From contig KE546974.1 in the NCBI GenBank assembly GCA_000442125.1, forward strand, positions 372,001-436,000: 64,000 nt of DNA, written 5' to 3'. The translations under genes were made by a program, and so were the position numbers. This DNA comes from Opeltia flavorubescens. Taxonomy: Eukaryota > Ascomycota > Lecanoromycetes > Teloschistales > Teloschistaceae. The notes under the pieces are model-generated. The model was not told the origin of the DNA. It did no database searches and was given only the letters and a program-made list of their open reading frames with translations. Shown piece after piece: positions 10,221-23,100 of the stretch (positions are counted from its first letter, which is position 1; every line of letters begins with the position of its first letter).

Positions 10221-11962
10221 TCAGTCTTTCCAGTCCCAAACCTGCTTTAGGAAATGTTCCATATTGACCTTCTTACTCTTCATGTCAACCATCCATGGAT
10301 GTTCAAGCATGCGCCACGGTGTCGCGCGTCTTGAGGGCTCTTTTTCGAGGCTATCACAAACATCAGTATTATTCAAAGAATACTCTCCGCAATACAAGAG
10401 GAGCGGGAATACTAACCAACACTCGATGAAATACTTGAAAGTTTCACTCCATTTGATCCCTGAGTCTGGCTCATCTTTGAGTTTGGGAATTGACTGTCGT
10501 ACAATGTATGTCAGGAGATNTATCAGACCTGCTTTAGGGTTCATCTCTGTTCCATCGGCAGGGAACGGGAATCGATGCTGGGCAACTTCCAGCAGAGTGA
10601 CGCCGAGTGACCATACGTCCGAGGTGATGGTGTATGATTGCCCGGTGATTCGTTCTGGTGCCATATAGTAAGACGTGCCTATGAAAGTATTCGCATCGCC
10701 TTTGGTGCCAAACTCTCCACTGACGCCGAAATCGCAAAGCTTAACCTGACCGTTCCGGCTAAGAAGTATATTCGACGGTTTGATATCTAGATATCCCGTT
10801 AGCTCTACGAGTTGTGTACCCAGTCCCGTTCAGCTTACCTCTGTGGATGATTCTGCGCCCGTGTAGATAAGTCAAGCCATTTAAGACTCCTTCTGCTACT
10901 TTACCCAGCACCTTCTCGCCTGTTCTGCCACCGAGTTTTTTGACTTCTCTGTAGACACCATCGAGGCTGCCGCCTTCGCAATACTCCATAGCAATCGATA
11001 TGGTGCCGCTAGAATCATCGAAAGCCCCGTAGTATTTGCAGATGTGTTCCGAGGCGCACTCCTTGTTGAAGGCCAATTCGCGTTTGATCTGTTTCTTGAC
11101 GTCTGGATTGGGGTCGGTAGTAATAATCTGGAAGTTCAATCAGCAAACACGTTCTCATGATGCCTGCCCAATACTTTACCTTCAACGCAAATTCCGTCTT
11201 CCCTCCGTCGAGCCTGCACCGCGTGACCGCACCACCAGCACCTTCACCCAAGCTGCCAATCTCGATGATCTTCTTTGTTTCACTCGCAGCCCTCCAGCCG
11301 TCATCATCCAAATCTTCGACATCCAGAGGCCTCCCCTTCTCAAGGCTCAATTTGGCTAAATCGGTCAACAGGTGACCAGTGCCATCGGCTTCCGTGGCAG
11401 GAGCACCCGATTCCGAGTATATCGAGCTTATTGCTGAAGCTGGATCGGGTGTGCCTGACGGATGTCTGTGGCTGCCTGTAGGATATGAGACACCAGAGAA
11501 AGAGGAGGATGAGGCAGATGTAGGTCCGCTTGTTCGGCCATCGACCATGGTAAAGCTGTCGGACCTCGAATGCCCACTTCCATCACTATTGCCGCTAGTT
11601 GAAGTGCCGATATGTGGCTGTGGAGCAGGGCGGTTGTTGCTCAGGCCTTGACTTTCTTGCGGAGTTGAGTTGCTTCCCTTGGGTGTCGCCAGCCGTAACT
11701 GTGGTGGTGCGGGACGAGATGAGGGACGTGAAACAGGTTGCAAAGGAGCCAAGTCAGGAACAGACATGTTGCTGGAGACGGGCTTTTGGCTGGGTGATGG
11801 AGGAATGGCAAGACCTAGGCGTGGTGTTCTCGCACCTGTATTGTTGCGCATTCCACCAGGGACGGGCGGGCGAAGGAGGGGTATTGGTGAAGCCATGTTG
11901 CGTTGAGTGTCGGGATTGTCGAGATGAACACTATCTTTAACTTTGTCCTGATCCCCACTCAT
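10221..11962 (-). CDS. MKK1: MAP kinase kinase of the cell-wall-integrity pathway (Mkk1/Mkk2 type)
   Basis: Four exons (11962-11180, 11127-10839, 10786-10417, 10350-10221) give 523 residues. The N-terminal 230 residues are Ser/Pro-rich and include [10 protein letters not shown] (about 44-53), which fits a MAPK-docking motif. The kinase domain shows a glycine-rich loop (GEGAGGAV, about 239-246), catalytic Lys261 (FALK), HRDIKPSN with Asp358, DFG (376-378), and activation-loop [13 protein letters not shown] ending at about residue 402. The segment after the first junction ([13 protein letters not shown]) and the tail ([10 protein letters not shown]) are typical of fungal Mkk1/Mkk2 (Aspergillus MkkA), the MAPKK between Bck1 and Slt2/Mps1. 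It should phosphorylate the wall-stress MAPK in the cytoplasm. Intron 3 is 66 bp and open in frame, so intron retention would add 22 residues. Base 10520 is ambiguous. Confidence 0.95.
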
Positions 11963-13360
11963 CTCTGGTGGAGAGAGCGAGGTATGGAGGATAAAGAGGT
12001 AGAGTGATAAGGCGTAGCTGGATGCTGCGATCGATTGTTGGGCCCCAATGTGAGTGCTGGAAACAAAGAGATCCTTTGTTCTCTGGTAAGGTCCGATGTC
12101 AATTCAACAATGAGGCGGCCCGTGTATTGTGCTAAGGGATCGAGGGATTGACTATGGCGCGGTTGGACGGAAGCAATAGGGACGGGATGATTAGGTGATG
12201 AGGAGGGTCACAATTCTAGTCATGCTTGGTTAAAAATGTCAAGAAATGGTAAAGGTTCAGTCTTCAATGAATGTTGAGAACGTTCCTTGAGTTATTGACT
12301 CGTATGCTCTTCATAGTGTAAGCGCTGAGATGACGCTGATCCCATGGCCTGTCAAAACAGACGATCCGTTTCAGAAGCCGCTTCCACTTTCTTGATCGCT
12401 CATCATGACTCCCATCTCCACCAATCAATGCGCCCAAATAAAGTGAGACCTTCTTAGGATCCAAAGATTACGTACCACGTCCTAAAATGGTCACTCCTAT
12501 GTATAACCAAAATATCTTACAGCATTACTTTATGAATGTACTACATACATACTTTCCCAGTCCTATGCACAGACTCCTTGTGATGGCGCGTTGCTTCATG
12601 ATTCATCCGAAAATTTATAGAGTAGTCTCAGCGATGACCTAGGCTAGCCCCCCTCATTGACTTCGCTGCCTAAGTACCTACTACCCCTTGTGCTTCTGGG
12701 AGACGAACGACCAGCTTAGATGTAAATGAAGCAACCATTGTACATAGCGTTCTTCCCGTGTAACGTTCCCGTGAAACATGATCAGTCAGAGCGGGCTGTT
12801 GCTCAAAATAAGATCGAGGATGAAAAGGGTGCGGTAGAGTCGTAATCTCTGGTGTATACTGCTCCCATGGTTGATGAGAATTGAATGAAGGCTGCGATCC
12901 CGTCTGTGCAAGGGATCCTCGGAGGCTGTTCATGATTTCTCTCTGCTCTGCGCTCTATACTCCCAGCTGTTGGAGTTCAGTGGCATGACCAGTAGGCAAT
13001 AAGGAGCACAGAAATGAGCATTTATAGTCGGTAAAATTGTATGCGTTGGTCTTTTGAAATGCGAAAGGCATATATATATCTTGTAATGAATGACACCGGC
13101 TCATCGAGTACAGTGTAAGTAGGGAAGATATTATACATACAACCAAGCAAGAAAATGAATGGGGCAGAGACGGTAGTTATATATCAAGAACGACATTCGT
13201 TCTGAGAAGCCGATACAGGAATCCAAGAAGGCATGATTGCACCTGGAGTGGCTATTTACTTCCCAAGGCCACTGTTGGCTTTCAAAATCTATTATCGATA
13301 AATACGGTGGTTCCCAAAGCTACAAAGGATGTTCTGGTGTGCCTCATTCAACAAGACTAT
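11963..13360. other. MKK1 upstream region and 3' flank of the Zn2Cys6 gene
   Basis: This 1.4-kb stretch lies between two minus-strand genes, so it should hold the MKK1 promoter and the terminator side of the transcription-factor gene. Short open frames exist but carry no domain signal or splice continuation. No repeats were seen. Confidence 0.5.
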
Positions 13361-16336
13361 TTATCCAGTCCCAGTAAAGTTGTCAGAGGGAGGTATGTAA
13401 TTGCTATCCCTATCGAAGGCTGGATAACCCATGTTATTCAGGTCAGCCCAATCCCATTCGAGAGTTTGAGGAATTTGCCACAAATCCTGTGGCACAAAGG
13501 GTTGTTGGAAAGAGCCCATGTCGAATGAAGTGCCACCTTCGCTCGACATCTGTTGGAGGTCTTTTTCGGACATTGTCGGCTGCGGCTGCGTCGTAGATGT
13601 TGGGTTCGGTAACCCTTCCATGCTGACTGGGGTGAACAGATTGCTGCTGTTGAAGGGAGAAAATCCGTTGAAGTTCGCATTGAACTCTTGATTGCTTGTA
13701 TCGCTAGTAAGACTCGGCGAAAAAATATTTGGTGATTGGCGTTGGGTCTGTGAAACTGGTGTGAGCGGAGCAATAGAGCTTGGAGTGGTCTCGGTGAAAT
13801 TTAAGACATTCTCCTCCGGTTCTTTATTGGTGCTCTTGCGCTTTCGCTTGGAATTTGATTCCTTGTCAGCTTTACTGAGGACAACCTTGGCGATTCGCTC
13901 AAATTCTACGCAGACCCCCAGCATACGTTTGATTCCACCTTGCTCCTCCGTGACTGCTAGAAGCGACAAAAAGTTGACGACTTGGTTCATAAGTCGGACG
14001 TCCGATCGGGCGCGAGGATCTTGAGGATTTTGCAAGATATTGGCGAAGAGCGTAACTAGAGAGGAGACAGGAAAGTACAGGATTAACCTGATAGAATATG
14101 AGTTTGGCTCCTGGACTTGAAGAGATGATTTACTTACCAGACGCAAGAATAATCACCCTGTGGAATGTATCTGATCAAATGGATGGATGCTCTTGATGCC
14201 TGGACACACAGTGCAGCGGACGAGAAGACCCTTGGATTGAGTGGCCGAGCATTGAGTCCTTGTATTGCATAATTGGAAAGGCGGCTAGTCCAGTACCCAT
14301 GATGTATAGACATTCGGTGTATCGTGGTAAGAACGTTATAGTAGGCAAAGTGGAGAACGACGATGTGCAGAAGGAGGGGAGGATGATCGCACTTGATCTC
14401 ATGCTCAGGTCGTATATCTATAGGAATCGCGTCTTTCCATTCCTCGAGTTCCTTGTCCAGCTCGCCAATGGTGTTAAGTAAGGCGCCGTCGGATTGTTTG
14501 GAAGCTTTAGTCGAGTATAACTGCTTATAGACTTTGCTTTCAATTACAGCAAAGGTGCACATCAATCGGAAAAGATTGATCTTTCCTCTTCCGTCAGTCA
14601 CTGGAACGTTGCCGATGTTATCCACTGGATCTTCGCTGGGTAGATCGACATTCATGTCGTCGTCATCCTGTGCTGGAGGGCGACCAGATCTCAGGCAGAT
14701 ACTGTCAAAAGTCAGCAAATTACGTTGAATAGAGAGTCGCAAATTTACTCCTTATCCAAAAGGTAACCTATCCAAAAGACTCTTTTCCGTTGCTCGATTT
14801 CCACGGGATTGAGATTAAATCCCGATCCTCGTTTATGGAGACCTATGCTATTCGACAATCGAATAGCAGCTGCGACAAGGAAGAAAGACGGCTGCGGATT
14901 TGGGGTACCCAACAGAAACATTGCCTGCGATTGCGTTAACCGCGCTCAGCAAAGGGGTATTCAGGAAAGCGGACCATTCCAAGGAGAGCTTGCACGCTCA
15001 AAAGATCCAAATTGCGCATTGTCAATTCGGTCAAAACACCCATGGAATTCTTGAGGTACATCCAGGCCTTGTTATCCTCCTCCGGAGACACAAGATTACT
15101 CATGACGCGTATCCGATAGGCGATGGCAAGTGTGACATTAAAGCTAGCCCACCATCCTGAACCTTCGTAAGGCTCTCTTGAATACTGCCGATGGACCAAA
15201 TGCATGAAAGTGGGCTCGTGGAAAAGAGGAAAGATGAGGTTGAAGTTGTCAAAGTAGTCCTTGCAAAGAGATAAAGCCTCATGCTTGGGCGGAAGCGGCA
15301 TGAAAGTACGACGAGCGAACATATCGCTGAAGATCTCGGGTCTCCAATAAACCCACTTGGTATCATCTGACACCGCTTTCGATATCATATCCTGGAAAGA
15401 ATTGTCTCCCATCTTCTCGCTTATCCATTGGATGCCTTTAGGCGAAAATATCGAAAACCCAGATGACGATCCTTAGACCATTAGCGATACCTACAATTAA
15501 TCTCACAAACGAAAACGTACCAATATAGCGAGTTTCTCCATAATTATTGGTCACCAATGAGCACATCATATCTGACAACGCTTCAACCTCCTCTTCTGGC
15601 TTATCTCTCTCTGTTGGCTTTGGTGATGCTGTGGAGCTCTTAGGAGATGGGATTTTGTTTGCTTGAGGAGTGTTGGCAGGTGGGCTCAGAGTCGTAGGGA
15701 CTTGGCCAGCGGAAAGCTCTCTTCTCGGTGTGTTTGCTGGTGTAGCCTCAGGGCTTTTTGAACGGGTTTTGTCTGCCAATTTCTTTTCCAGAGTTCCAAG
15801 ATCTGTTCGATCAACATCCTCGTCGCTTAAGAGTCCGGAAAGCTTGAGCAGAGCTTCCATGCGGCCCAACCGATTTTCTAGACCTTCAATATACTTGGCA
15901 CTTGGTGGAGGTTAGCTCAAATGGGACACGAAGTCTCAGGCTGACCTCACCCTTTCGGAGGAGCACGCTTCTTTTCGACGTGTGTGAAGTTGCATTCGGT
16001 TTTGTAATTGATGCAATGTGAGCAGGCAGGCATCTTCCCGTCACACTTGATCTTCTTCTTCCGGCACATATCGCAAGCCTGAACCATGCTTGGTCAGCAG
16101 CGTGTCAAAAGCACATGCCGATGCTCCTGTACTCTTGCAATCCTCCTCCGCTTCGCATCTTCCCTATCTTCCAATTCCAGACCTCCTTGTGTATCGTCAC
16201 CATATTGATCAAACGAGAAGTTGATTGCTGTGGGCGAAGTGTCTTGCTCATCTCCACCAAATATCTGTAGAGGTTGATTCATGATTTGGGAGCCGTTGGG
16301 TACTCCGGTTTCGAGGGCCTGCTGGAAAGAGCCCAT
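13361..16336 (-). CDS. Zn2Cys6 transcription factor with fungal middle-homology domain
   Basis: Seven exons (16336-16133, 16078-15951, 15900-15521, 15471-14975, 14924-14749, 14701-14138, 14087-13361) give 891 residues; introns are 47-54 bp. The first intron falls just before the zinc cluster. The cluster has Cys70, 73, 80, 87, 90 and 97 with C-x2-C-x6-C-x6-C-x2-C-x6-C spacing. It is followed by a basic linker and a short coiled-coil-like segment ([17 protein letters not shown]), probably for dimerisation. A Ser/Pro-rich linker leads to the fungal-specific domain (about 270-620) with motifs such as [12 protein letters not shown] and [11 protein letters not shown]. The C-terminal 150 residues are Asn/Ser/Pro/Gln-rich, possibly an activation region. 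It resembles proteins loosely labelled xylanolytic activator, but it is not XlnR and I cannot assign a target pathway. Confidence 0.92.
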
Positions 16337-16827
16337 GGAGTGACATAAAGTATGAAAGTAATTTTTATATATTCAATGAGTAGCTAGCGTTTTCCTCCAT
16401 ATCTCAAATTTTAGTGACCATTCATGGTGTGGAATGGATATCCAAAAGCCCACCGGATCTCACCGCGCTGCTTTATGCACTGGTTTCATGAGTTGTGAAG
16501 ATGCTCGTTCAGGCTGTAATCTTACGGCGTTGCGATCCTTCGATTCTATGAGCCTATCATACGTAGCTGACGTCGGAGAAAACACTCACCGACAAACCGG
16601 TGCTACGGAACGGATACTTGAATCCGCGCTAGTTCCACCTGGCACGCCTGATCGCCAAATCGCCTTGTCGAATTGTCCGCGGCAGCCGGATCTGGAATCA
16701 TTCAAGGTTAAACACAATGCATAAAAAATGTTTTGAATATGTGAAAGTGTTCATGTAATTATGGACCTAATTATAACTCGCTGCATAGACGCGGATTTAT
16801 TCAGATATCCAGACATTAATTCTCCAA
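16337..16827. other. Upstream region of the Zn2Cys6 gene
   Basis: About 490 bp between two minus-strand genes, presumably the promoter of the transcription-factor gene and the 3' flank of the 890-residue orphan. No distinct motif or gene was recognised. Confidence 0.45.
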
Positions 16828-19500
16828 CTACACAAAACTCAACTCGTCCTCGCTGCTCAAACTGATCTCCTGATCCGGTGACCCAATTTCGATACGGTAG
16901 ATCGAATTTGCATCGAAACTCTTACATCTACTTCGGTCTTGCCTAGATAGCCTGGACCTTTGCCCCTTTCCCGGATCTTGTTGATTTGTACGGGACGTAA
17001 CATTGTCGATCTGCCTAAGTTGTTTCGCCTTCTGCGCCTGCGCTTCCTGCGACGACTCAGACAATGATAACTCATCACATTCATCTTCAATGTAGATGTG
17101 CGAAAAGAACTTGCTTCTGCCATGTGGGTTTCCTATCGCAGCCGGCTTGCACGCTTCCGAGAACTTTGTCCTTTGAGGAACATGGTGCTTTTGGAGCAAG
17201 ATCTTCATGTTAACTACCTTACTACGTCCACGAGTTGAATGCGGAGACGAGTCATGGCTGACGGCTAAAGCCTTCTTCTGCGATGGATGTTCATCATGAT
17301 CGATTCTCGGTTCGGATGGCTCTTGCTGCTCTCGGACCCGAGGCCGAGGGAAGGCAATGGCTGGTGTTTTAGCAACCCATTCACAGATTCCAGCTTCCCA
17401 TCTGTACCCGCTGCACGACTGTACCTGGCCACGTAAGGGCGTTTTGGCCGGCGTCCGTCGCGCCGGGTCAAGATGGGCGCCCGTAACTGCTTGTTCCACG
17501 TCCAGAGCCCAATCAAGATGTTTGGGATTTTTCGTACTATCAGCATATTCGAGCGCAGCGGCTGCACCAATTCGGCTGCAAATTTTGTGGCTCCTTGACA
17601 CGGGCTTAACGGAGTCTGCGATATGTTGGATGTGCTGCACGATCTTTTGCATATGATCGAAGGCATCCCCTGCTGTGCCTTTTGCGCAGCAATCTGCCAC
17701 TGCACAGAGGAATGAGCCACCTTCTTCCGCCGCAAATCCGTGGTGGTTGAGGCCCATCAGCTTCTCGAAGAAGGCTGGCACCGATTTGATGAACGCTTGC
17801 CTGCTCCGACATCGGGTTGCCTGGACCAAAGCAGCTGCGAGCAATGGCACAGCAACGTGGTCTTTTCTTAGTGAGAATATACGAGCGGAGTCAAGCTCCA
17901 ACATTTGCTGCGCATCAATGGCAACGTCTTGCAATGCCGTCAGATGAGGCGGTTGGAAGCCGCACGAATCAGCCAAACTTGCAGCCGATCTTAACAGGCC
18001 AATCGAGCAAAGCACAGTCATCAAGCTTGAAATGGTCATTGCTGCCTTCTCCTCATGAACTGTTCGCTCGCCATCTACCATAGAATTACATGAGCTTTTT
18101 GGCCGATTCGTTTCATACCCCTGGTTCTCAAGAAAAGCATTTGCCTGCCTGTAAAGTCTTGATCTTTGAAGCCGGATTGCATGAGTGAGTCCTACTAAAT
18201 GGTCACCAGGAAGACCATAATGCATGGTCGCTACAAGCCGAAGTAGCTTCGAAGCTGATTCTAAATGATCATCTTGTTGAGTGACCGAGTGAACGACCTT
18301 GTTCCAGACTTCAATCATATCATGCCGTGCGATCCAATCCAAGGGAAGTCTGCTAGAGGCAAGTAAATGGGCCATCATTTTGTACCGAAAACTATGTCGG
18401 CCAGTTGCTCCAACAAAGTCATCCAAGGTTTTGAGAATCGAGCGAATTTTCTCCGTGGCGATGGGCTGTTTATGCCAATGTTTGATCTGATCACAGAGAC
18501 ATCCCAATAATTGTTCTGCTTCAGGATATGCTTTTTGACGAATACAGAGAGCGATGAGGGTCCGAGTGATGTTGATACCGATTGTTTCCTCTCTCACGGC
18601 GTCTCCAACGATTTTAATGCCATGAGCACGCACAATTTGCCGTAAAGGGGCCCATCCAGAGGACTGCGATATGCTCAGAGACTCCAAGTCGCTGTAAATG
18701 ATTGCAGACACATCGGTGTCACTTTCGGGGTCTTCCATCTTGTACCATAGCTCCTCCTGGGCAATATAGTCTGGAACGTTGCGCAGACAGGTGGAGAACA
18801 AGTTTCGTGCACCGCGTGAGCTCGCATCTTGTCTCTCGGTAGCTTTTAGTAATGCTTCAACGCCTTTGCAGATGCCGTCTGTAAGCTTCCATTGGAATGG
18901 CACCTTGACTTTGTAATTGCATCTGGGCGAATCTTGCCATAATCGTCCGCCATTTTCAGCACTGCTCTTGATACGAGATTTGGACCCGTTCCCCATAACC
19001 TCCTTTTCGATTTCCATGTGCTCATGATCAGCTTTGACGTTAGGCTGCCGCTGCGTTGGGAGGAAGTCGCTGGGCATTGTAATCTCGACTTGGGTTTGAC
19101 TTGATTGCTCTGAGTCAGCAAACTGGCTTGATCTGTCATGGGAATGCGAATTGACGATCCTCGTTGAATATGTGCGCTTGATTTTCTTTTGCGGTCGAGG
19201 ATTTGGCGCCCATTCTTCGTCGGCAGGCTTGACCTTTTGTGACAACCGACGGCGACATTGTGGATCATGTATCACGTCGTAACGTTCTGTATTGGGTATG
19301 ACGCTATGCGCTTGCTGAAGCTCTTTCGTGTCGATGGCATATTGCTTTTCTCTTCGTAGAAGAGCAATTTTGGAGGACAATGGCCGTAAAAGCCTTTGAC
19401 ACCGTGCTGCTGTCCATGGCGCTTCGGTACCATGTAAAGCAGAACCGACTTTCGAGTTTTGTACGAAACTCCGGTCAAGGTCAACTGGGCATGGTTCCAT
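16828..19500 (-). CDS. Large fungal orphan, 890 aa, helical middle region
   Basis: An uninterrupted 890-codon frame. A conserved-looking N-terminal motif (PWTAARCQRLLRPLSSKI, about residues 28-45) is followed by a basic, disordered region with a KKIKRT-type nuclear-signal candidate. From about 220 to 650 the sequence is a long run of amphipathic helices (for example YPEAEQLLGCLCDQIKHW). These suggest a helical-repeat fold rather than an enzyme. The C-terminal part is Ser/Arg/Glu-rich and ends in an acidic tail (SLSSEDELSFV). The mixture of basic, Ser-rich and acidic segments would suit a nuclear scaffold or chromatin factor, but that is speculation and I do not recognise a named family. No intron is needed anywhere in the frame. 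Confidence 0.75.
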   Translation of the reverse strand: MEPCPVDLDRSFVQNSKVGSALHGTEAPWTAARCQRLLRPLSSKIALLRREKQYAIDTKELQQAHSVIPNTERYDVIHDPQCRRRLSQKVKPADEEWAPNPRPQKKIKRTYSTRIVNSHSHDRSSQFADSEQSSQTQVEITMPSDFLPTQRQPNVKADHEHMEIEKEVMGNGSKSRIKSSAENGGRLWQDSPRCNYKVKVPFQWKLTDGICKGVEALLKATERQDASSRGARNLFSTCLRNVPDYIAQEELWYKMEDPESDTDVSAIIYSDLESLSISQSSGWAPLRQIVRAHGIKIVGDAVREETIGINITRTLIALCIRQKAYPEAEQLLGCLCDQIKHWHKQPIATEKIRSILKTLDDFVGATGRHSFRYKMMAHLLASSRLPLDWIARHDMIEVWNKVVHSVTQQDDHLESASKLLRLVATMHYGLPGDHLVGLTHAIRLQRSRLYRQANAFLENQGYETNRPKSSCNSMVDGERTVHEEKAAMTISSLMTVLCSIGLLRSAASLADSCGFQPPHLTALQDVAIDAQQMLELDSARIFSLRKDHVAVPLLAAALVQATRCRSRQAFIKSVPAFFEKLMGLNHHGFAAEEGGSFLCAVADCCAKGTAGDAFDHMQKIVQHIQHIADSVKPVSRSHKICSRIGAAAALEYADSTKNPKHLDWALDVEQAVTGAHLDPARRTPAKTPLRGQVQSCSGYRWEAGICEWVAKTPAIAFPRPRVREQQEPSEPRIDHDEHPSQKKALAVSHDSSPHSTRGRSKVVNMKILLQKHHVPQRTKFSEACKPAAIGNPHGRSKFFSHIYIEDECDELSLSESSQEAQAQKAKQLRQIDNVTSRTNQQDPGKGQRSRLSRQDRSRCKSFDANSIYRIEIGSPDQEISLSSEDELSFV

Positions 19501-20145
19501 GATTCGGATTCAAATTCTGGTTAACAGGCTTCCTGAAAATGCAAAAGGAAAACTGCAAATAGAGCAATGCAGTGGGCAATTATACTCTTCATAGCAAAAT
19601 GTACAGCAAAACGGATACAGCGCAAAGGGCAAATTGTATTCTTAAAAGGAATGCACAGCAATGACTAGGTACAAGTATGTATCGTGATTGAATGTAAACA
19701 GACTTCGGCTATTACTCGGTAGCGATTTAAGAAAGATAGCCTGCGCTAAGCCACTTTCGAGCGTTTTATTTCATTGGAACTCCAAGAAGTAGATCATCTA
19801 GCGATCGTGGATCAGTGGAATCAGAGTAGTAATATTTCAAATGGCAACATTATTCTATCGAAGAGATATGGCAGACTACAACACACACGACATGAATGAA
19901 TTCGCAGTACACGAAGCCTTCCATGTTCAGGGATTTCATCCCAGGTATAACTATGTACAGTAAAAGCTATCATACAGCCGCTGTCGGAATATCCCGTATG
20001 TTCAATAGCAAAAGTGGAGTAGAGAAGCTTGGAGCTGAGTAAGTTGGAATGGTAGCTAGAGAGATATCGAATCCAAGCACAATCGCTATGCCAAAGAATA
20101 TGGAACAGAAAGCAGGTATCAATCAATCTTAAACATACAAAATTT
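19501..20145. other. Intergenic between orphan and CLU1
   Basis: This 645-bp stretch holds the upstream region of the 890-residue orphan and the 3' flank of CLU1, both on the minus strand. A 132-codon open frame (20219-19821) overlaps the CLU1 end and shows no family features. Nothing else was seen. Confidence 0.45.
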
Positions 20146-23100
20146 TCATGTTCGTCGACTTCGCGGGTTCTTTCTCTTCTTCGTAGGTGTCTTTTTAGTT
20201 GCATCTCCATTGCTCTCAATATATCTTATGAGCTCGTCGATACTCCGGTTGTCAAGACCTCCGCTGGCGTGTGAGGTCTGTCCGCCCATACCCTCAGTAG
20301 AAGACCGGCCCACGGGCGCTTGAGGCTGCGTTCGAAGGGTTACGCGAGGAGTGAAGAGTGCTCGTCTGATTTTCTGGGCTTGAATATCTTTGGCATGCTT
20401 GGCAATGGAAACGGCGTTGATCGTAAGTTGGTTAAGCCAGCTGTCAGCTTCCTTGGTATTTCGATCCTCGGCCCCAAGCTTGTGGTGGAATATGCTGTAT
20501 GCCTCCCGCATACGATTGACAGCTCCTTTATGATCTTGATCTAGAGCTAGAGATTGTGCTAATTGAAATGCGAGGGTAGCAGTATTGACGGAATCCTTTC
20601 CAGACATCTGCTCGCTAATCGCATGAGACTTTTCGAACCACACACGAGATTGATGGAAGAAATTCATATGCTGTAGCATAACAGCCGCATTATTAAATGT
20701 AGTGATGCAGTCAGGATGGTTGGGCCCGTATATGATCTTCCAAAGTTCCAAGGCGTGTCTCATGCAGGCCATTGCGACTGCCGTATTATGGTTCGCGTGT
20801 TCGAAGAGACTCAGATTGAGGTAGCTGTGGATGGTCTCATCAGAGTCGATCCCAATGGTTCGTTCTGATATAACCACCGCTTTGTGGGCCAATTCCACTG
20901 CTGCATCTTTCTCATCCACGTTGTAATAGAGCATAGCTAATTGATGGTAAACTCGGGCAACTTCAGGATGTAGAATTCCGTATATTTGTTCATGTAATGA
21001 GAGAGATTCCAGCAGAAGTTCCTGGCCCAGTTCTCTCTGGTTTTGATACATTGCCATTCGACCGGCCTCTAATGCCTCTTCCGCGAGTACACTCCTTGGA
21101 TTAGAGTCCTTAACAACGGGTACAATATTGACTATATCGTCAGCAGCAAACGTAGATGGTGCGTCTAGGGTAGTCGATGCGGTAACGGACGATGGAGAGG
21201 TCTCGCCACCGTTGCGTCGTTTCTTCTTCTTGCTGCTGATCCCGTTCGCCAAATGGCCGTTCACGGATGGCTGTGTAGTGGTTCCATTTGTGAGCCGGTC
21301 ATTATCTTCTGATCGAACCTCGGAGGCCGGACCATATTGATAATCCTTAGCAACCAGCTGCAGACCGAGCTTGAGGGCAATCTCCCTCTGTAGTTGAACC
21401 TGTCTGATGTTTGACGACCATGAATTTTCGAGGGTATAACGATATCGCATCTGTGTTTGAGTTTCCACCTCATCCTGTAAGCTCTGTGGGGTGACTTTTA
21501 CAAAGGAATAATCTGCGTCTTGGTAGAGGTATTGAAGATCTTCGTCTATTTGAGTCTTTGGGGACCTGTTGAGCTCTCTTCCTAGTAGACAGTTGAGTAG
21601 ATGAGCCAGACAACAAGTCGCCATGGCGGGTGGAAGATGTTTCAGGTAGCGGTTCGCCAAGTGCTTAAAAGCTCGCGCAATCATTTCTTGTTCAGCGAGA
21701 GCTTTGAGCGCTTGCATCCTCGGACTTTCCGAGCCAGAAAGAGAAGCCAATTTGCCCAGATACCGTATATTGATGCCGCGTTTGTGCATTAAGCTACTGA
21801 GTGACTGCCCATCCATGGGAAATCCAACTTCGCCTTCTTTTAAGTCATGCATCTTTCAAAATTGTCAACTATGAAAGCCATACGGGAAAATCTCAGGACT
21901 TACTAGCTCAGGAATGATTTTTTCATGGAGATGATCTGCGACCGCTCTCACTTCGCGCTCATCATTTGCCCATTCCTCCTTTTCTTCAACCGTTTGGGGA
22001 CTTTGACCACAGAAGACGTCAGGGTTGAGTGTGTAAGAGAAGGCGGAGATATCGATGCGGCCGCGCTCCCTTGCGATCTCGTCGTCTTTTTCACCTGGGG
22101 CTGAAGTACCATTTGTGTGTGTGGCATCACCATTGCCTGAAGTAGACCCATTCGAAACTTCGGAATTCCTATTACTGTCTTCCAGAAGACCGTTTTGGTC
22201 GTTGTTCTTCTTCTCAAGCTCGGTCTTGACATAATCGCTCATTTTGACTCTCCAATAAATATCCACGAGTTCAGGTCTGAGGACAGACATCCTATGGGGG
22301 TAATTTTGGTCCTCTGGTTTATGACCATGGCACACGGTGTCTGTCCAGTATGGATCAAGCCATGATATATCCAAAGGGGTGAGACGATAAAGATCGAGTA
22401 TGTATTTTCGCCCGTCGGTGCCGAGAAGGCCTTTCGTCTCCACACTGCCTTCAAGGACGTGCTTCTTCCCTTCCTTGTCCCAAACGGAGTGCTTTTTCAC
22501 TCTAAGTGCTTTTGATACCTGGGAGAATGTGGGCACAAATGCAACATTATCCGCAACTACATCTTTACCCTCGACTCCACCATAGTCAACTTGGGGCTCA
22601 TCAGGCTCTCGCTGCTTGAAGATACCAGGCACAATGCTTTGAGCCACCAGACGTCTCCCAAGGTAGTCCACAATAATAGTGCCAGGCGTCGCTAAGCCTG
22701 GGATGTCAAGTTGATTTACAGATTTCACACCGGCCACATCTTTCCCCACAGCTACACGTGCAGCTTCGTCACCTCCTTCAGAAGTGAACGTTCCCACGCC
22801 GTCAGCCCCGAACGAGTAAAAAATATTATTGTATACAAAGATGTGAGCATCCTTGCTCTCAGTAGGGTTCAGTGGAGCAATTTCTCCACGTGCGACAAGA
22901 ACAGCCCCTCTCGCGGCTGCATCATTGAATTCAGCATATATCTTGGCTATCAGGCGTTCGCGGAAGACGCGATCCTGTACTGTCTCGCGTGGAAGCTCTC
23001 TGGTGGATTGGATTTCCTCATTCCAGTCTCGTAAAGTTTCGGTGTTGTCCACACCTGATAGGAGATATGTCTCTTGTGTTCGTGTAAGGTCAGGCTGATG

